From: Xylocopa sonorina
Taxonomy: Eukaryota > Arthropoda > Insecta > Hymenoptera > Apidae
Direction of reading: 5' to 3'
Assembly (NCBI RefSeq): GCF_050948175.1
Contig: NW_027490091.1
Location: forward strand, 5,084,001 to 5,148,000
Length of the DNA: 64,000 bases
In this document: positions 50,401-63,215 of the stretch, piece after piece
How the letters are laid out: every line of letters begins with the position of its first letter
Position numbering within the stretch: the first letter of the stretch is position 1
Translations under genes and position numbers: made by a program
Notes under the pieces: generated by a model
Told to the model about the DNA's origin: nothing
The model's input: the letters and a program-made list of their open reading frames with translations, nothing else
The model's database searches: none

Positions 50401-52679
50401 GTTCTAATGCTTCTCAAATCGTCATATCGCATCTCATTTCTATGTTTCATGATAAGAAATAATATTCATTGCGAGGTGTCATGTATACCTCGTATTCCTT
50501 TCAAAAGAATGTAAATGCGACACTTCCTTGCTAGGAAATAGCGTTTGCAGATGTCTGCGTATCGTGGAATTAGAGTTCTAATGCTTCTCAAAACGCGATA
50601 TCGCATCTCATTTCTATGTTTCATGATAACATATAATATTCATTGCGTAGTGTTATGTATACCTCGTATTCCTTTCAAAAGAATGTAAATGCGACACTTC
50701 CTTCCTAGGAAGTAGCGTTTGCAGATGTCTACTTATCGAAGCAATAGTGTTCTAATGCTTCTTAAATCGCGATATCACATAACATTTCTATGTTTCATGA
50801 TAAGATATCATATTCGTAGTACAGTGTTAAGAATACCTCGTAATCACTTCAAAAGAATATAAATGCGACACTTCCTTGCTAGGAAATAGCGTTTGCAGAT
50901 GACTACGTATGGAAGCAATAGAGTTCTAATGCTTCTTAAATCGTCATATCGCATCTCATTTCTATGTTTCATGATAACATATAATATTCACTGCGTAGTG
51001 TCATGTATACCTCGTATTACTTTCAAAAGAATGTAAATGCGGCACTTCCATGTTAAGAAGTAGCGTTTGCAGATGACTACGTATGGAAGCAATAGAGTTC
51101 TAATGCTTCTTGAATCGTCATATCGCATCTCATTTCTATGTTTCATGATAAGATATAGTATTCATTGCGAGGTGTCATGCATACTTCGTATTTCTTTCAA
51201 AAGAATGTAAATGCGACACTTCCTTGCTAGGAAGTAGCGTTTGCAGATGTCTAGGTATCTAACCAATAGATTTGTAATGCTTCTTAAATCGTCATATCGC
51301 ATCTCATATCTACGATACATGATAAGATATAATATTCATTGCGAAGTGTCATGTATTCCTCGTATTCCTTTCAAAAGAATGTACACGCGACACTTCCTTG
51401 CTAGGAAGTAGCGTTTGCAGATGTCTATGTATCGAAGCAATAGAGTTCTAAAACTTTCTAATTCGCGATATCGCATCTCATTTCTATGTTTCATGATAAG
51501 ATATAATATTCATTGTGCAGTGTTATGTATACCTCGTATTCACTTCAAAAGAATGTAAATGCGACACCTCCTTGTTAAGAAGTAGCGTTTGCAGATGACT
51601 ACGTATGGAAGCAATAGAGTTCTAATGCTTCTCAAATCGTCATATCGCATCTCATTTCTATGTTTCATGATAAGAAATAATATTCATTGCGAGGTGTCAT
51701 GTATACCTCGTATTCCTTTCAAAAGAATGTAAATGCGACACTTCCTTGCTAGGAAATAGCGTTTGCAGATGTCTGCGTATCGTGGAATTAGAGTTCTAAT
51801 GCTTCTCAAAACGCGATATCGCATCTCATTTCTATGTTTCATGATAACATATAATATTCATTGCGTAGTGTCATGTATACCTCGTATTCCTTTCAAAAGA
51901 ATGTAAATGCGACACTTCCTTCCTAGGAAGTAGCGTTTGCAGATGTCTACTTATCGAAGCAATAGTGTTCTAATGCTTCTTAAATCGCGATATCACATAA
52001 CATTTCTATGTTTCATGATAAGATATCATATTCGTAGTACAGTGTTAAGAATACCTCGTAATCACTTCAAAAGAATATAAATGCGACACTTCCTTGCTAG
52101 GAAATAGCGTTTGCAGATGACTACGTATGGAAGCAATAGAGTTCTAATGCTTCTTAAATCGTCATATCGCATCTCATTTCTATGTTTCATGATAACATAT
52201 AATATTCACTGCGTAGTGTCATGTATACCTCGTATTACTTTCAAAAGAATGTAAATGCGGCACTTCCATGTTAAGAAGTAGCGTTTGCAGATGACTACGT
52301 ATGGAAGCAATAGAGTTCTAATGCTTCTTGAATCGTCATATCGCATCTCATTTCTATGTTTCATGATAAGATATAGTATTCATTGCGAGGTGTCATGCAT
52401 ACTTCGTATTTCTTTCAAAAGAATGTAAATGCGACACTTCCTTGCTAGGAAGTAGCGTTTGCAGATGTCTAGGTATCTAACCATTAGATTTGTAATGCTT
52501 CTTAAATCGTCATATCGCATCTCATATCTACGATACATGATAAGATATAATATTCATTGCGAAGTGTCATGTATTCCTCGTATTCCTTTCAAAAGAATGT
52601 ACACGCGACACTTCCTTGCTAGGAAGTAGCGTTTGCAGATGTCTATGTATCGAAGCAATAGAGTTCTAAAACTTTCTAA

Positions 52680-55650
52680 TTCGCGATATCGCATCTCATT
52701 TCTATGTTTCATGATAAGATATAATATTCATTGTGCAGTGTTATGTATACCTCGTATTCACTTCAAAAGAATGTAAATGCGACACCTCCTTGTTAAGAAG
52801 TAGCGTTTGCAGATGACTACGTATGGAAGCAATAGAGTTCTAATGCTTCTCAAATCGTCATATCGCATCTCATTTCTATGTTTCATGATAAGATATAATA
52901 TTCATTGCGAGGTGTCATGTATACCTCGTATTCCTTTCAAAAGAATGTAAATGCGACACTTCCTTGCTAGGAAATAGCGTTTGCAGATGTCTGCGTATCG
53001 TGGAATTAGAGTTCTAATGCTTCTCATAACGCGATATCGCATCTCATTTCTATGTTTCATGATAACATATAATATTCATTGCGTAGTGTCATGTATACCT
53101 CGTATTCCTTTCAAAAGAATGTAAATGCGACACTTCCTTCCTAGGAAGTAGCGTTTGCAGATGTCTACTTATCGAAGCAATAGTGTTCTAATGCTTCTTA
53201 AATCGCGATATCACATAACATTTCTATGTTTCATGATAAGATATCATATTCGTAGTACAGTGTTAAGAATACCTCGTAATCACTTCAAAAGAATATAAAT
53301 GCGACACTTCCTTGCTAGGAAATAGTGTTTGCAGATGCCTACGTATCGAAGCAATAGCTTTCTAATGTTTCTTAAATCGTCATATCGCATCTCATATCTA
53401 CGTTTCTTGATAAGATATAATATTCATTGCGTGGTGTCATGTATACCTTGCATACACTTCAAATGAATGTGAATGCGACAGTTCCTTGCTAGGAAGTAGT
53501 GTTTGCAGTATCTAGTATCGGAGCAATATATTTCTAAAGCTTCTTAAATCGCGATATCGCATCACATTTCTATGTTTCATGATAAGATATAATATTCATT
53601 GTGCAGTGTAATGTATACGTCGCATACACTTCAAATGATTGTAAATACGACACTTCCTTGCTAGGAAATAGCGTTTGCACATGTCTGCGTATCGAAGCAA
53701 TAGTGTTCTAATGCTTTTTGAATCGCGATATCGCATCTCATGTCTACGTTTCATGATAAGATATAATATTCATTGCGAAGTGACATGTATACATTGTATT
53801 CCTTACAGAAGAATGTAAATGCGACACTTCCTTGCAAGGAAGTAGCGTTTGCAGATGTCTACGTATCGAAGCAATAGGGATCAATTGCTTCTTAAATCGC
53901 CATATCGCTTCTCATTTCTATGTTTCATGATAATATATAATATTCACTGCGAAGTGTCATGTATACCTCGCATACACTTCCTAATGAATGTAATAGCGAT
54001 ACTTCCTTCGTAGGAAATAGAGTTTGCATATGTCTACGTATCGAAGCAATAGTGTTCTAATGCTTCTTAAATCGTCATATCGCATCTCATTTCTATGTTT
54101 CATGATAAGATATAATATTCATTGCGATGTGTCATGTACACCTCGTATTCCTTTCAAAAGAATGTAAATGCGACACTTCCTTGCTAGGAAATAGCGTTCG
54201 CAGATGTCTACGAATCGAAGCAATAGGTTTCTAATGCTTCTTAAATCGCCATATCGCATCTCATTTCTATGTTTCATGATAAGATATAATATTCATTGTG
54301 CAGTATTATGTATATCTCGTCTATACTTGAAATGAATGTAAATGCGACACTTCCTTGCTAGGAAGTAGCGTTTGCAGATGTCTACGTATGGAAGCAATAG
54401 AGTTCTAATGCTTCTTAAATCGCGATATCGCATCGCATTTCTATGTTTCGTGATGTGATATAATATTCATTGCGAAGTGTCATGTATACCTCGTATTCCT
54501 TTCAAAAGAATGTAAATACGAAACTTCCTTGCTCGGAAATTGCGTTTGCAGATGTCTGCGTATGGAAGCAATAGTGTTCTAATGCTTCTGAAATCGTCAA
54601 AACGCATCTCATTTCTATGTTTCATGATAAGACATAATATTTATTGGGCACTGTTATGTATACCTCGTATTCACTTGAAAAGAATGTAAATGCGACACTT
54701 CCTTGCTAGGAAGTAGCATTTGCAGATCTCTACGTACCGAAGCAATAAAATTGTAATGCTTCTTATATTTTCATATCGCATCTCATATCTACTTTTCATG
54801 ATAAGACATAATATTCATTGCGAAGTGTCATGTATACCTCGTATTCCTTTCAAAAGAATGTAAATGGGACACTTCCTTGCTAGGAAGTAGCGTTTGCAGA
54901 TGTCTACGTATCGAAGCAATAGGGATCTAATGCTTCTTAAATCGCCATATCGCTTCTCATTTCTATGTTTCATGATAATATATAATATCCACCGCGAAGT
55001 GTCTTGTATACCTCGCATACACTTCAAATGAATGTAAATGCAACACTCCCTTGCTAGGAAATAGCGTTTGCAGATGTCTGCGTATCGAAGCAGTAGTGTT
55101 CTACTGCTTCTTAAATCGCGATATCGCAGCTCATTTCTATGTTTCATGATAAGATATAATATTCATTGTGCAGTGTCATGTATACCTCGTATTCACTTGA
55201 ATGGAATGTAAACACGACACTTCCTTGCTAGGAAGTAGCGTTTGCAGATGTCCACGTATCGAAGCAATAGTGTTCTAATGCTTCTTAAACCGCGATATCG
55301 CATCTCATTTCTGTGTTTCGTGACAAGATATAATTTTCATTGCGAAATGTGACTTATACCTCGCATACACTTCAAATGAATGTAATTGCGACACTTCCTT
55401 GCTAGCAAATAGCGTTCGCAGATGTCTATGTATCGAAGCAATAAAATTGTAATGCTTCTTATATTCTCATATCGCATCTCATATCTACGTTTCATGATAA
55501 GACATAATATTTATTGTGAAGTGTCATGTATACCTCGCATTCCTTTCAAAAGAATGTAAATGGGACACTTCCTTGCTAGGAAGTAGCGTTTGCAGGTGTC
55601 TACGTATCGAAGCAATAGGTATCTAATGCTTCTTAAATCGCCATATCGCT
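52680..55650 (+). repeat. Segmental duplication II, copy 2 (right flank of HOR C)
   Basis: Matches 41,548-44,690; lags are given in that entry. The left part overlaps the last D, E and F monomers of HOR C. One monomer is missing here near 54,045 relative to copy 1. Homology stops near 55,650, where CACTGCGAAGTGTCATG continues into other monomers. No gene is present. Confidence 0.9.
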
Positions 55651-56139
55651 TCTCATTTCTATGTTTCATGATAATATATAATATTCACTGCGAAGTGTCA
55701 TGTATACCTCGTCTATACTTCAACTGAATATACATGCGACACTTCCTTGATAGGAAATAGCGTTTGCAGATGTCTACGTATCGAAGCAATAGGGATCTAA
55801 TGCTTCTTAAATCGCCCTATCGCTTCTCATTTCTATTTTTCATGATAATATATAATATTCACTGCGAAGTGTCATATATACCTCGTCTATACTTCAACTG
55901 AATACACATGCGACACTTCCTTGCTAGGAAATAGCGTTTGCAGATGTCTACGTATCGAAGCAATAGTTTTCTAATGCTGCTTAAATCGTCATATCGCATC
56001 TCATATCTACGTTTCATTATAAGATGTAATAATCATTGCGGAGTGTTATGTATACCTCGTATTCACTTCAAAAGTATGTAAATGCGAAACTTCCTTGCTA
56101 GGTAATAGCGTTTGCAGATGTCTACTTATCGAAGCAATA
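55651..56139 (+). repeat. Monomers between duplication II and HOR D
   Basis: About three monomers. Two consecutive ones share the unusual head CTCGTCTATACTTCAACTG (55,708 and 55,882, lag 174) and look like a recent single-monomer duplication. No gene is present. Confidence 0.75.
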
Positions 56140-58198
56140 GGGATCTAATGCTTCTTAAATAGCCATATCGCATCTCATTTCTATGTTTCATGATAAGATA
56201 TAATATTCATTGTGCAGTGTTATGTATATCCCGTCTATACTTCAACTGGATGTAAATGCAACACTTCCTTGCTAGGAAATAGCGTTTGCTGATGTCTACG
56301 TTTCGTGGAATTAGAGTTCTAATGCTTCTTAGATCGCGATATCGCATCTCATTTCTATGTTTCATGAGAAGATATAGTATTCATTGTGCAGTGTTATGTA
56401 TACCTCGTATTCACTTCAAAAGAATGTAAATGCGACAATTCCTTGCTAGGAAATAGCGTTTGCAGATGTCTACGTATCCAAGCAATTGAGTTCTAATGCT
56501 TCATAAATTGCCATATTACATCACATTTCTATGTTTCATGATAAGATATAATATTCATTGTGTAGTGTTATGTTTATCTCATTTATAATTCAAATGAATG
56601 TAAATGCGACACTTCCTTGCTAGGAAATAGCGTCTGCAGATATCTGCGTATCGTGGCAGTAGAGTTCTAATACTTCTCAAAACGCGATATCGCATCTCAT
56701 TTCTATGTTTCATGATAATATATAATATTCATTGCGAAGTGTCATGTATACGTCGCATACACTTAAAATGAATGTAAATGCGACACTTCCTTGCTAGGAA
56801 ATAGCGTTTGCAGATGTCTACGTATCGAAGCAATAGATTTCTAAAGCTTGCTAATTCGCGATATCGCATCTCATATCTATGGTTCATGATAATATATAAG
56901 ATTAATTGCAAAGTTTCATGTATACCTCGCATACAATTCAAACGAATGTGAATGCGACAGTTCCTTGCTGGGAAATAGTGTTTGCAGATGTCTACGTATC
57001 GAAGCAATAGAGTTCTAATGCTTCTTAAATCGTCATATCGCATCACATTTCTATGTTTCATGATAAGATATGGTATTCATTGTGCAGTGTTATGTATACC
57101 TCGTATTCACTTCAAAAGAATGTAAATGCGACACTTCCTTGCTAGGAAGTAGGGTTTGCAGATGTCCAGGTATCGTAGCAATAGTGTTCTAATGCTTCTT
57201 ACATCGCCATATTACATCACATTTCTATGTTTCATGATAAGATATAATATTCATTGTGGAGTGTTATGTATACCTCATATTCACTTCAAAAGAATGCAAA
57301 TGCGACACTTCTTTGCTAGGAAATAGCGTTTGCAGATGTCTACGTATCGAAGCAATAGAGTTCCAAAGCTTTCTAATTCGCGATATCGCATCTCATTTCT
57401 ATGTTTGATGATAAGATATAATATTCATTGTCGAGTGTTATGTATACCTCGTATTCGTTTCAAAAGAATGTAAATGCGACACGTCCTTGCTAGGAAGTAG
57501 CGTTTGCAGATGTCTACGTGTCGAAGCAATAGTGTTCTAATGATTCTTAAATAGCGATATCGCATCTCATTTCTATGTTTCATGATAATATGTAACATTC
57601 ATTGCGAAGTGTCATGTATACCTCGCATACACTTCAAATGAATGTGAATGCGACAGTTTCTTGCTAGGAAATAGTATTTGCAGATATCTAGTATCGAAGC
57701 AATAGAGTTCCAAAGCTTCTTAAATCGCGATATTGCATCTCATTTCTATGTTTGATGATAAGATATAATATTCATTGTCGAGTGTTATGTGTACCTCGTA
57801 TTCGTTTCAAAAGAATGTGAATGCGACACTTCCTTGCTAGGAAATAGCGTTTGCAGATGTCTACGTATCGAAGCTATAGTATCCTAAAGCTTCTTAAATC
57901 GCCATATCGCTTCTCATATCTATGTTTCATGATAATATGTAACTTTCATTGCAAAGTGTCATGTATACCTCGCATACACTTCAAATGAATGTGAATGCGA
58001 CAGTTTCTTGCTAGGAAATAGTATATGCAGACATCTAGTATCGAAGCAATAGAGTTCCAAAGCTTCTTAAATCGCGACATCGCATCTCATTTCTATGTTT
58101 CATGATAAGATATAATATTCATTGTGGAGTGTTATGTATACCTCGTATTCACTTCAAAAGAATATAAATGCGAACTTCTTTGCTAGGAAATAGCGTTT

Positions 58199-58372
58199 GC
58201 AGATGTCTACGTATCGAAGCAATAGTGTTCTAATGCTTCTTAAATCGCGATATCGCATCTCATTTCTATGTTTCATGACAATATATAATATTCATTGCGA
58301 AGTGTCATGTATACCTCGCATACACTTAAAATGAATGTAAATGCGACACTTCCTTGCTAGGAAATAGCGTTT
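58199..58372 (+). repeat. Representative 174-bp monomer (register used in this annotation)
   Basis: This monomer runs from one GC of GCAGATG to the next, exactly 174 bp. Numbering from that point, positions 1-27 hold the most constant stretch across the window (GCAGATGTCTACGTATCG followed by AAGCAATAG). Positions 49-58 hold the perfect palindrome GCGATATCGC (58,247-58,256). Positions about 78-97 are an A/T-rich block with TATAATATTCATT. About 98-135 is the variable head that separates subfamilies. Positions 152-165 hold TTCCT-TGCT-AGGAA, an inverted repeat with 5-bp arms (58,350-58,363). The rest of the unit is moderately variable. Confidence 0.9.
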
Positions 58373-61300
58373 GCAGATGTCTACGTATCGAAGCAATAGA
58401 TTTCTAAAGCTTGCTAATTCGCGATATCGCATCTCATATCTATGTTTCATGATAATATATAATATTAATTGCGAAGTTTCATGTATACCTCGCATACAAT
58501 TCAAACGAATGTGAAGCGACAGTTCCTTGCTGGGAAATAGTGTTTGCAGATGTCTACGTATCGAAGCAATACAGTTCTAATGCTTCGTAAATCGTCATAT
58601 CGAATCACATTTCTGTGATTCATGATAAGATATAATATTCATTGTGCAGTGTTATGTATACCTCGTATTCACTTCAAAAGAATGTACAGCGACACTTCGT
58701 TGCCAGGAAATGGCGTTTGCAGATGTCTACGTATCGTACCAATAGAGTTCTAATGCTTCTCAAAACGCGATATCGCCTCCCATTACCATGTTTCATTATA
58801 ATATATAATATTCATTGTGGAGTGTTATGTACACCTCGTATTCACTTCAAAAGAATGTAAATGCGGCACTTCCTTGCTAGGATGTAGCGTTTGCAGATGT
58901 CTACGTATCGAACCAATAGATTTCTAATGCTTCTTAAATCGCCACATCGCATCTCATCTCTATGTTTCACGATAAGATATAATATTCATTGTGCAGTGTC
59001 ATGTATATCTCGTCTATACTTCAAATGGATGTAAATGCGACAATTCCTTGCTAGGAAATAGCGTTTGCAGATGTCTACGTATCGAAGCAATAGAGTTCTA
59101 ATGCTTCTTAAATAGCCATATCGCATCTCATTTCTATGTTTCATGATAAGATATAATATTCATTGTGCAGTGTTATGTATATCCCGTCTATACTTCAAAT
59201 GGATGTAAATGCAACACTTCCTTGCTAGGAAATAGCGTTTGCTGATGTCTACGTTTCGTGGAATTAGAGTTCTAATGCTTCTTAAATCGCGATATCGCAT
59301 CTCATTTCTATGTTTCATGAGAAGATATAGTATTCATTGTGCAGTGTTATGTATACCTCGTATTCACTTCAAAAGAATGTAAATGCGACAATTCCTTGCT
59401 AGGAAATAGCGTTTGCAGATGTCTACGTATCCAAGCAATTGAGTTCTAATGCTTCATAAATTGCCATATTACATCACATTTCTATATTTCATGATAAGAT
59501 ATAATATTCATTGTGTAGTGTTATGTTTATCTCATTTATAATTCATATGAATGTAAATGCGACACTTCCTTGCTAGGAAATAGCGTCTGCAGATATCTGC
59601 GTATCGTGGCAGTAGAGTTCTAATACTTCTCAAAACGCGATATCGCATCTCATTTCTATGTTTCATGATAATATATAATATTCATTGCGAAGTGTCATGT
59701 ATACGTCGCATACACTTAAAATGAATGTAAATGCGACACTTCCTTGCTAGGAAATAGCGTTTGCAGATGTCTACGTATCGAAGCAATAGATTTCTAAAGC
59801 TTGCTAATTCGCGATATCGCATCTCATATCTATGGTTCATGATAATATATAAGATTAATTGCAAAGTTTCATGTATACCTCGCATACAATTCAAACGAAT
59901 GTGAATGCGACAGTTCCTTGCTGGGAAATAGTGTTTGCAGATGTCTACGTATCGAAGCAATAGAGTTCTAATGCTTCTTAAATCGTCATATCGCATCACA
60001 TTTCTATGTTTCATGATAAGATATGGTATTCATTGTGCAGTGTTATGTATACCTCGTATTCACTTCAAAAGAATGTAAATGCGACACTTCCTTGCTAGGA
60101 AGTAGGGTTTGCAGATGTCCAGGTATCGTAGCAATAGTGTTCTAATGCTTCTTAAATCGCCATATTACATCACATTTCTATGTTTCATGATAAGATATAA
60201 TATTCATTGTGGAGTGTTATGTATACCTCATATTCACTTCAAAAGAATGCAAATGCGACACTTCTTTGCTAGGAAATAGCGTTTGCAGATGTCTACGTAT
60301 CGAAGCAATAGAGTTCCAAAGCTTTCTAATTCGCGATATCGCATCTCATTTCTATGTTTGATGATAAGATATAATATTCATTGTCGAGTGTTATGTATAC
60401 CTCGTATTCGTTTCAAAAGAATGTAAATGCGACACGTCCTTGCTAGGAAGTAGCGTTTGCAGATGTCTACGTGTCGAAGCAATAGTGTTCTAATGATTCT
60501 TAAATAGCGATATCGCATCTCATTTCTATGTTTCATGATAATATGTAACATTCATTGCGAAGTGTCATGTATACCTCGCATACACTTCAAATGAATGTGA
60601 ATGCGACAGTTTCTTGCTAGGAAATAGTATTTGCAGATATCTAGTATCGAAGCAATAGAGTTCCAAAGCTTCTTAAATCGCGATATTGCATCTCATTTCT
60701 ATGTTTGATGATAAGATATAATATTCATTGTCGAGTGTTATGTGTACCTCGTATTCGTTTCAAAAGAATGTGAATGCGACACTTCCTTGCTAGGAAATAG
60801 CGTTTGCAGATGTCTACGTATCGAAGCTATAGTATCCTAAAGCTTCTTAAATCGCCATATCGCTTCTCATATCTATGTTTCATGATAATATGTAACTTTC
60901 ATTGCAAAGTGTCATGTATACCTCGCATACACTTCAAATGAATGTGAATGCGACAGTTTCTTGCTAGGAAATAGTATATGCAGACATCTAGTATCGAAGC
61001 AATAGAGTTCCAAAGCTTCTTAAATCGCGACATCGCATCTCATTTCTATGTTTCATGATAAGATATAATATTCATTGTGGAGTGTTATGTATACCTCGTA
61101 TTCACTTCAAAAGAATATAAATGCGAACTTCTTTGCTAGGAAATAGCGTTTGCAGATGTCTACGTATCGAAGCAATAGTGTTCTAATGCTTCTTAAATCG
61201 CGATATCGCATCTCATTTCTATGTTTCATGACAATATATAATATTCATTGCGAAGTGTCATGTATACCTCGCATACACTTAAAATGAATGTAAATGCGAC

Positions 61301-62659
61301 ACTTCCTTGCTAGGAAATAGCGTTTGCAGATGTCTACGTATCGAAGCAATAGATTTCTAAAGCTTGCTAATTCGCGATATCGCATCTCATATCTATGTTT
61401 CATGATAATATATAATATTAATTGCGAAGTTTCATGTATACCTCGCATACAATTCAAACGAATGTGAAGCGACAGTTCCTTGCTGGGAAATAGTGTTTGC
61501 AGATGTCTACGTATCGAAGCAATACAGTTCTAATGCTTCGTAAATCGTCATATCGAATCACATTTCTGTGATTCATGATAAGATATAATATTCATTGTGC
61601 AGTGTTATGTATACCTCGTATTCACTTCAAAAGAATGTACAGCGACACTTCGTTGCCAGGAAATAGCGTTTGCAGATGTCTACGTATCGTACCAATAGAG
61701 TTCTAATGCTTCTCAAAACGCGATATCGCCTCCCATTACCATGTTTCATTATAATATATAATATTCATTGTGGAGTGTTATGTACACCTCGTATTCACTT
61801 CAAAAGAATGTAAATGCGGCACTTCCTTGCTAGGATGTAGCGTTTGCAGATGTCTACGTATCGAACCAATAGATTTCTAATGCTTCTTAAATCGCCACAT
61901 CGCATCTCATCTCTATGTTTCACGATAAGATATAATATTCATTGTGCAGTGTCATGTATATCTCGTCTATACTTCAAATGGATGTAAATGCGACAATTCC
62001 TTGCTAGGAAATAGCGTTTGCAGATGTCTACGTATCGAAGCAATAGAGTTCTAATGCTTCTTAAATAGCCATATCGCATCTCATTTCTATGTTTCATGAT
62101 AAGATATAATATTCATTGTGCAGTGTTATGTATATCCCGTCTATACTTCAAATGGATGTAAATGCAACACTTCCTTGCTAGGAAATAGCGTTTGCTGATG
62201 TCTACGTTTCGTGGAATTAGAGTTCTAATGCTTCTTAAATCGCGATATCGCATCTCATTTCTATGTTTCATGAGAAGATATAGTATTCATTGTGCAGTGT
62301 TATGTATACCTCGTATTCACTTCAAAAGAATGTAAATGCGACAATTCCTTGCTAGGAAATAGCGTTTGCAGATGTCTACGTATCCAAGCAATTGAGTTCT
62401 AATGCTTCATAAATTGCCATATTACATCACATTTCTATATTTCATGATAAGATATAATATTCATTGTGTAGTGTTATGTTTATCTCATTTATAATTCATA
62501 TGAATGTAAATGCGACACTTCCTTGCTAGGAAATAGCGTCTGCAGATATCTGCGTATCGTGGCAGTAGAGTTCTAATACTTCTCAAAACGCGATATCGCA
62601 TCTCATTTCTATGTTTCATGATAATATATAATATTCATTGCGAAGTGTCATGTATACGT

Positions 62660-62780
62660 CGCATACACTTAAAATGAATGTAAATGCGACCCTTCCTTGC
62701 TAGGAAATAGCGTTTGCAGATGTCTACGTATCGAAGCAATAGATTTCTAAAGCTTGCTAATTCGCGATATCGCATCTCAT
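62660..62780 (+). repeat. Exchange point that removed nine monomers from HOR D copy 3
   Basis: The left side (GTATACGTCGCATAC at about 62,650) matches 59,697. The right side (ATCTATGTTTCATG and TATAATATTAATTGCG) matches 61,387 onward and not 59,830, which has ATCTATGGTTCATG and TATAAGATTAATTGC. The switch therefore lies inside one monomer, between about 62,665 and 62,775. Distances before and after (2,953 and 1,390 bp) give a loss of 1,563 bp. Confidence 0.85.
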
Positions 62781-63215
62781 ATCTATGTTTCATGATAATA
62801 TATAATATTAATTGCGAAGTTTCATGTATACCTCGCATACAATTCAAACGAATGTGAAGCGACAGTTCCTTGCTGGGAAATAGTGTTTGCAGATGTCTAC
62901 GTATCGAAGCAATACAGTTCTAATGCTTCGTAAATCGTCATATCGAATCACATTTCTATGATTCATGATAAGATATAATATTCATTGTGCAGTGTTATGT
63001 ATACCTCGTATTCGCTTCAAAAGAATGTACAGCGACACTTCGTTGCCAGGAAATAGCGTTTGCAGATGTCTACGTATCGTACCAATAGAGTTCTAATGCT
63101 TCTCAAAACGCGATATCGCCTCCCATTACCATGTTTCATTATAATATATAATATTCATTGTGGAGTGTTATGTACACCTCGTATTCACTTCAAAAGAATG
63201 TAAATGCGGCACTTC

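Larger units (their letters stand above)
44891..53330 (+). repeat. HOR C: highly homogeneous 7-monomer repeat of 1,218 bp
   Basis: Monomer A (GCGGCACTTCC, TTAAGAAGTAG, GATGACTACGTATGG, CTTGAATCG) has its GCAG anchor at 45,328, 46,546, 47,415, 48,633, 49,851, 51,069 and 52,287. All gaps are exactly 1,218 bp (7 x 174) except 46,546 to 47,415. The order is A-B-C-D-E-F-G. B has TAGGTATCTAACC, C has TACACGCGAC, E has CGTGGAATTAG, F has TTCCTAGGAAG with ATCACATAAC. Adjacent copies differ at only a few bases by eye, the lowest divergence in the window. The run ends near 53,330 where duplication II copy 2 takes over. No gene is present. Confidence 0.94.
56140..63215 (+). repeat. HOR D: 17-monomer repeat of 2,953 bp, two full copies and one shortened
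   Basis: The rare string TTTGCTGATG gives GCTGATG at 56,288, 59,241 and 62,194, spaced exactly 2,953 bp (17 x 174 less 5). The first two copies are nearly identical over their length. Copy 3 lacks 1,563 bp, about nine monomers. Landmarks include CGTATCCAAGCAATTGAG, CTCATTTATAATTC, TTTGATGATAAG, CTAGTATCGAAGC and the H monomer with GTACAGCGACAC. The first copy begins near 56,140 and the third leaves the pattern near 63,215. No gene is present. Confidence 0.92.

Noticed and set aside
44891..53330. Assembly artefact from collapsed or repeated contig ends
   Set aside because: Copies carry distinct, ordered variants and lags that fit stepwise duplication, which a simple copying error would not give. 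It cannot be fully excluded without read support.
58199..58372. CENP-B box in the monomer
   Set aside because: I looked for the pattern TTCG-N4-A-N2-CGGG on both strands of the consensus and found no match; TATCGAAGC is not close enough.
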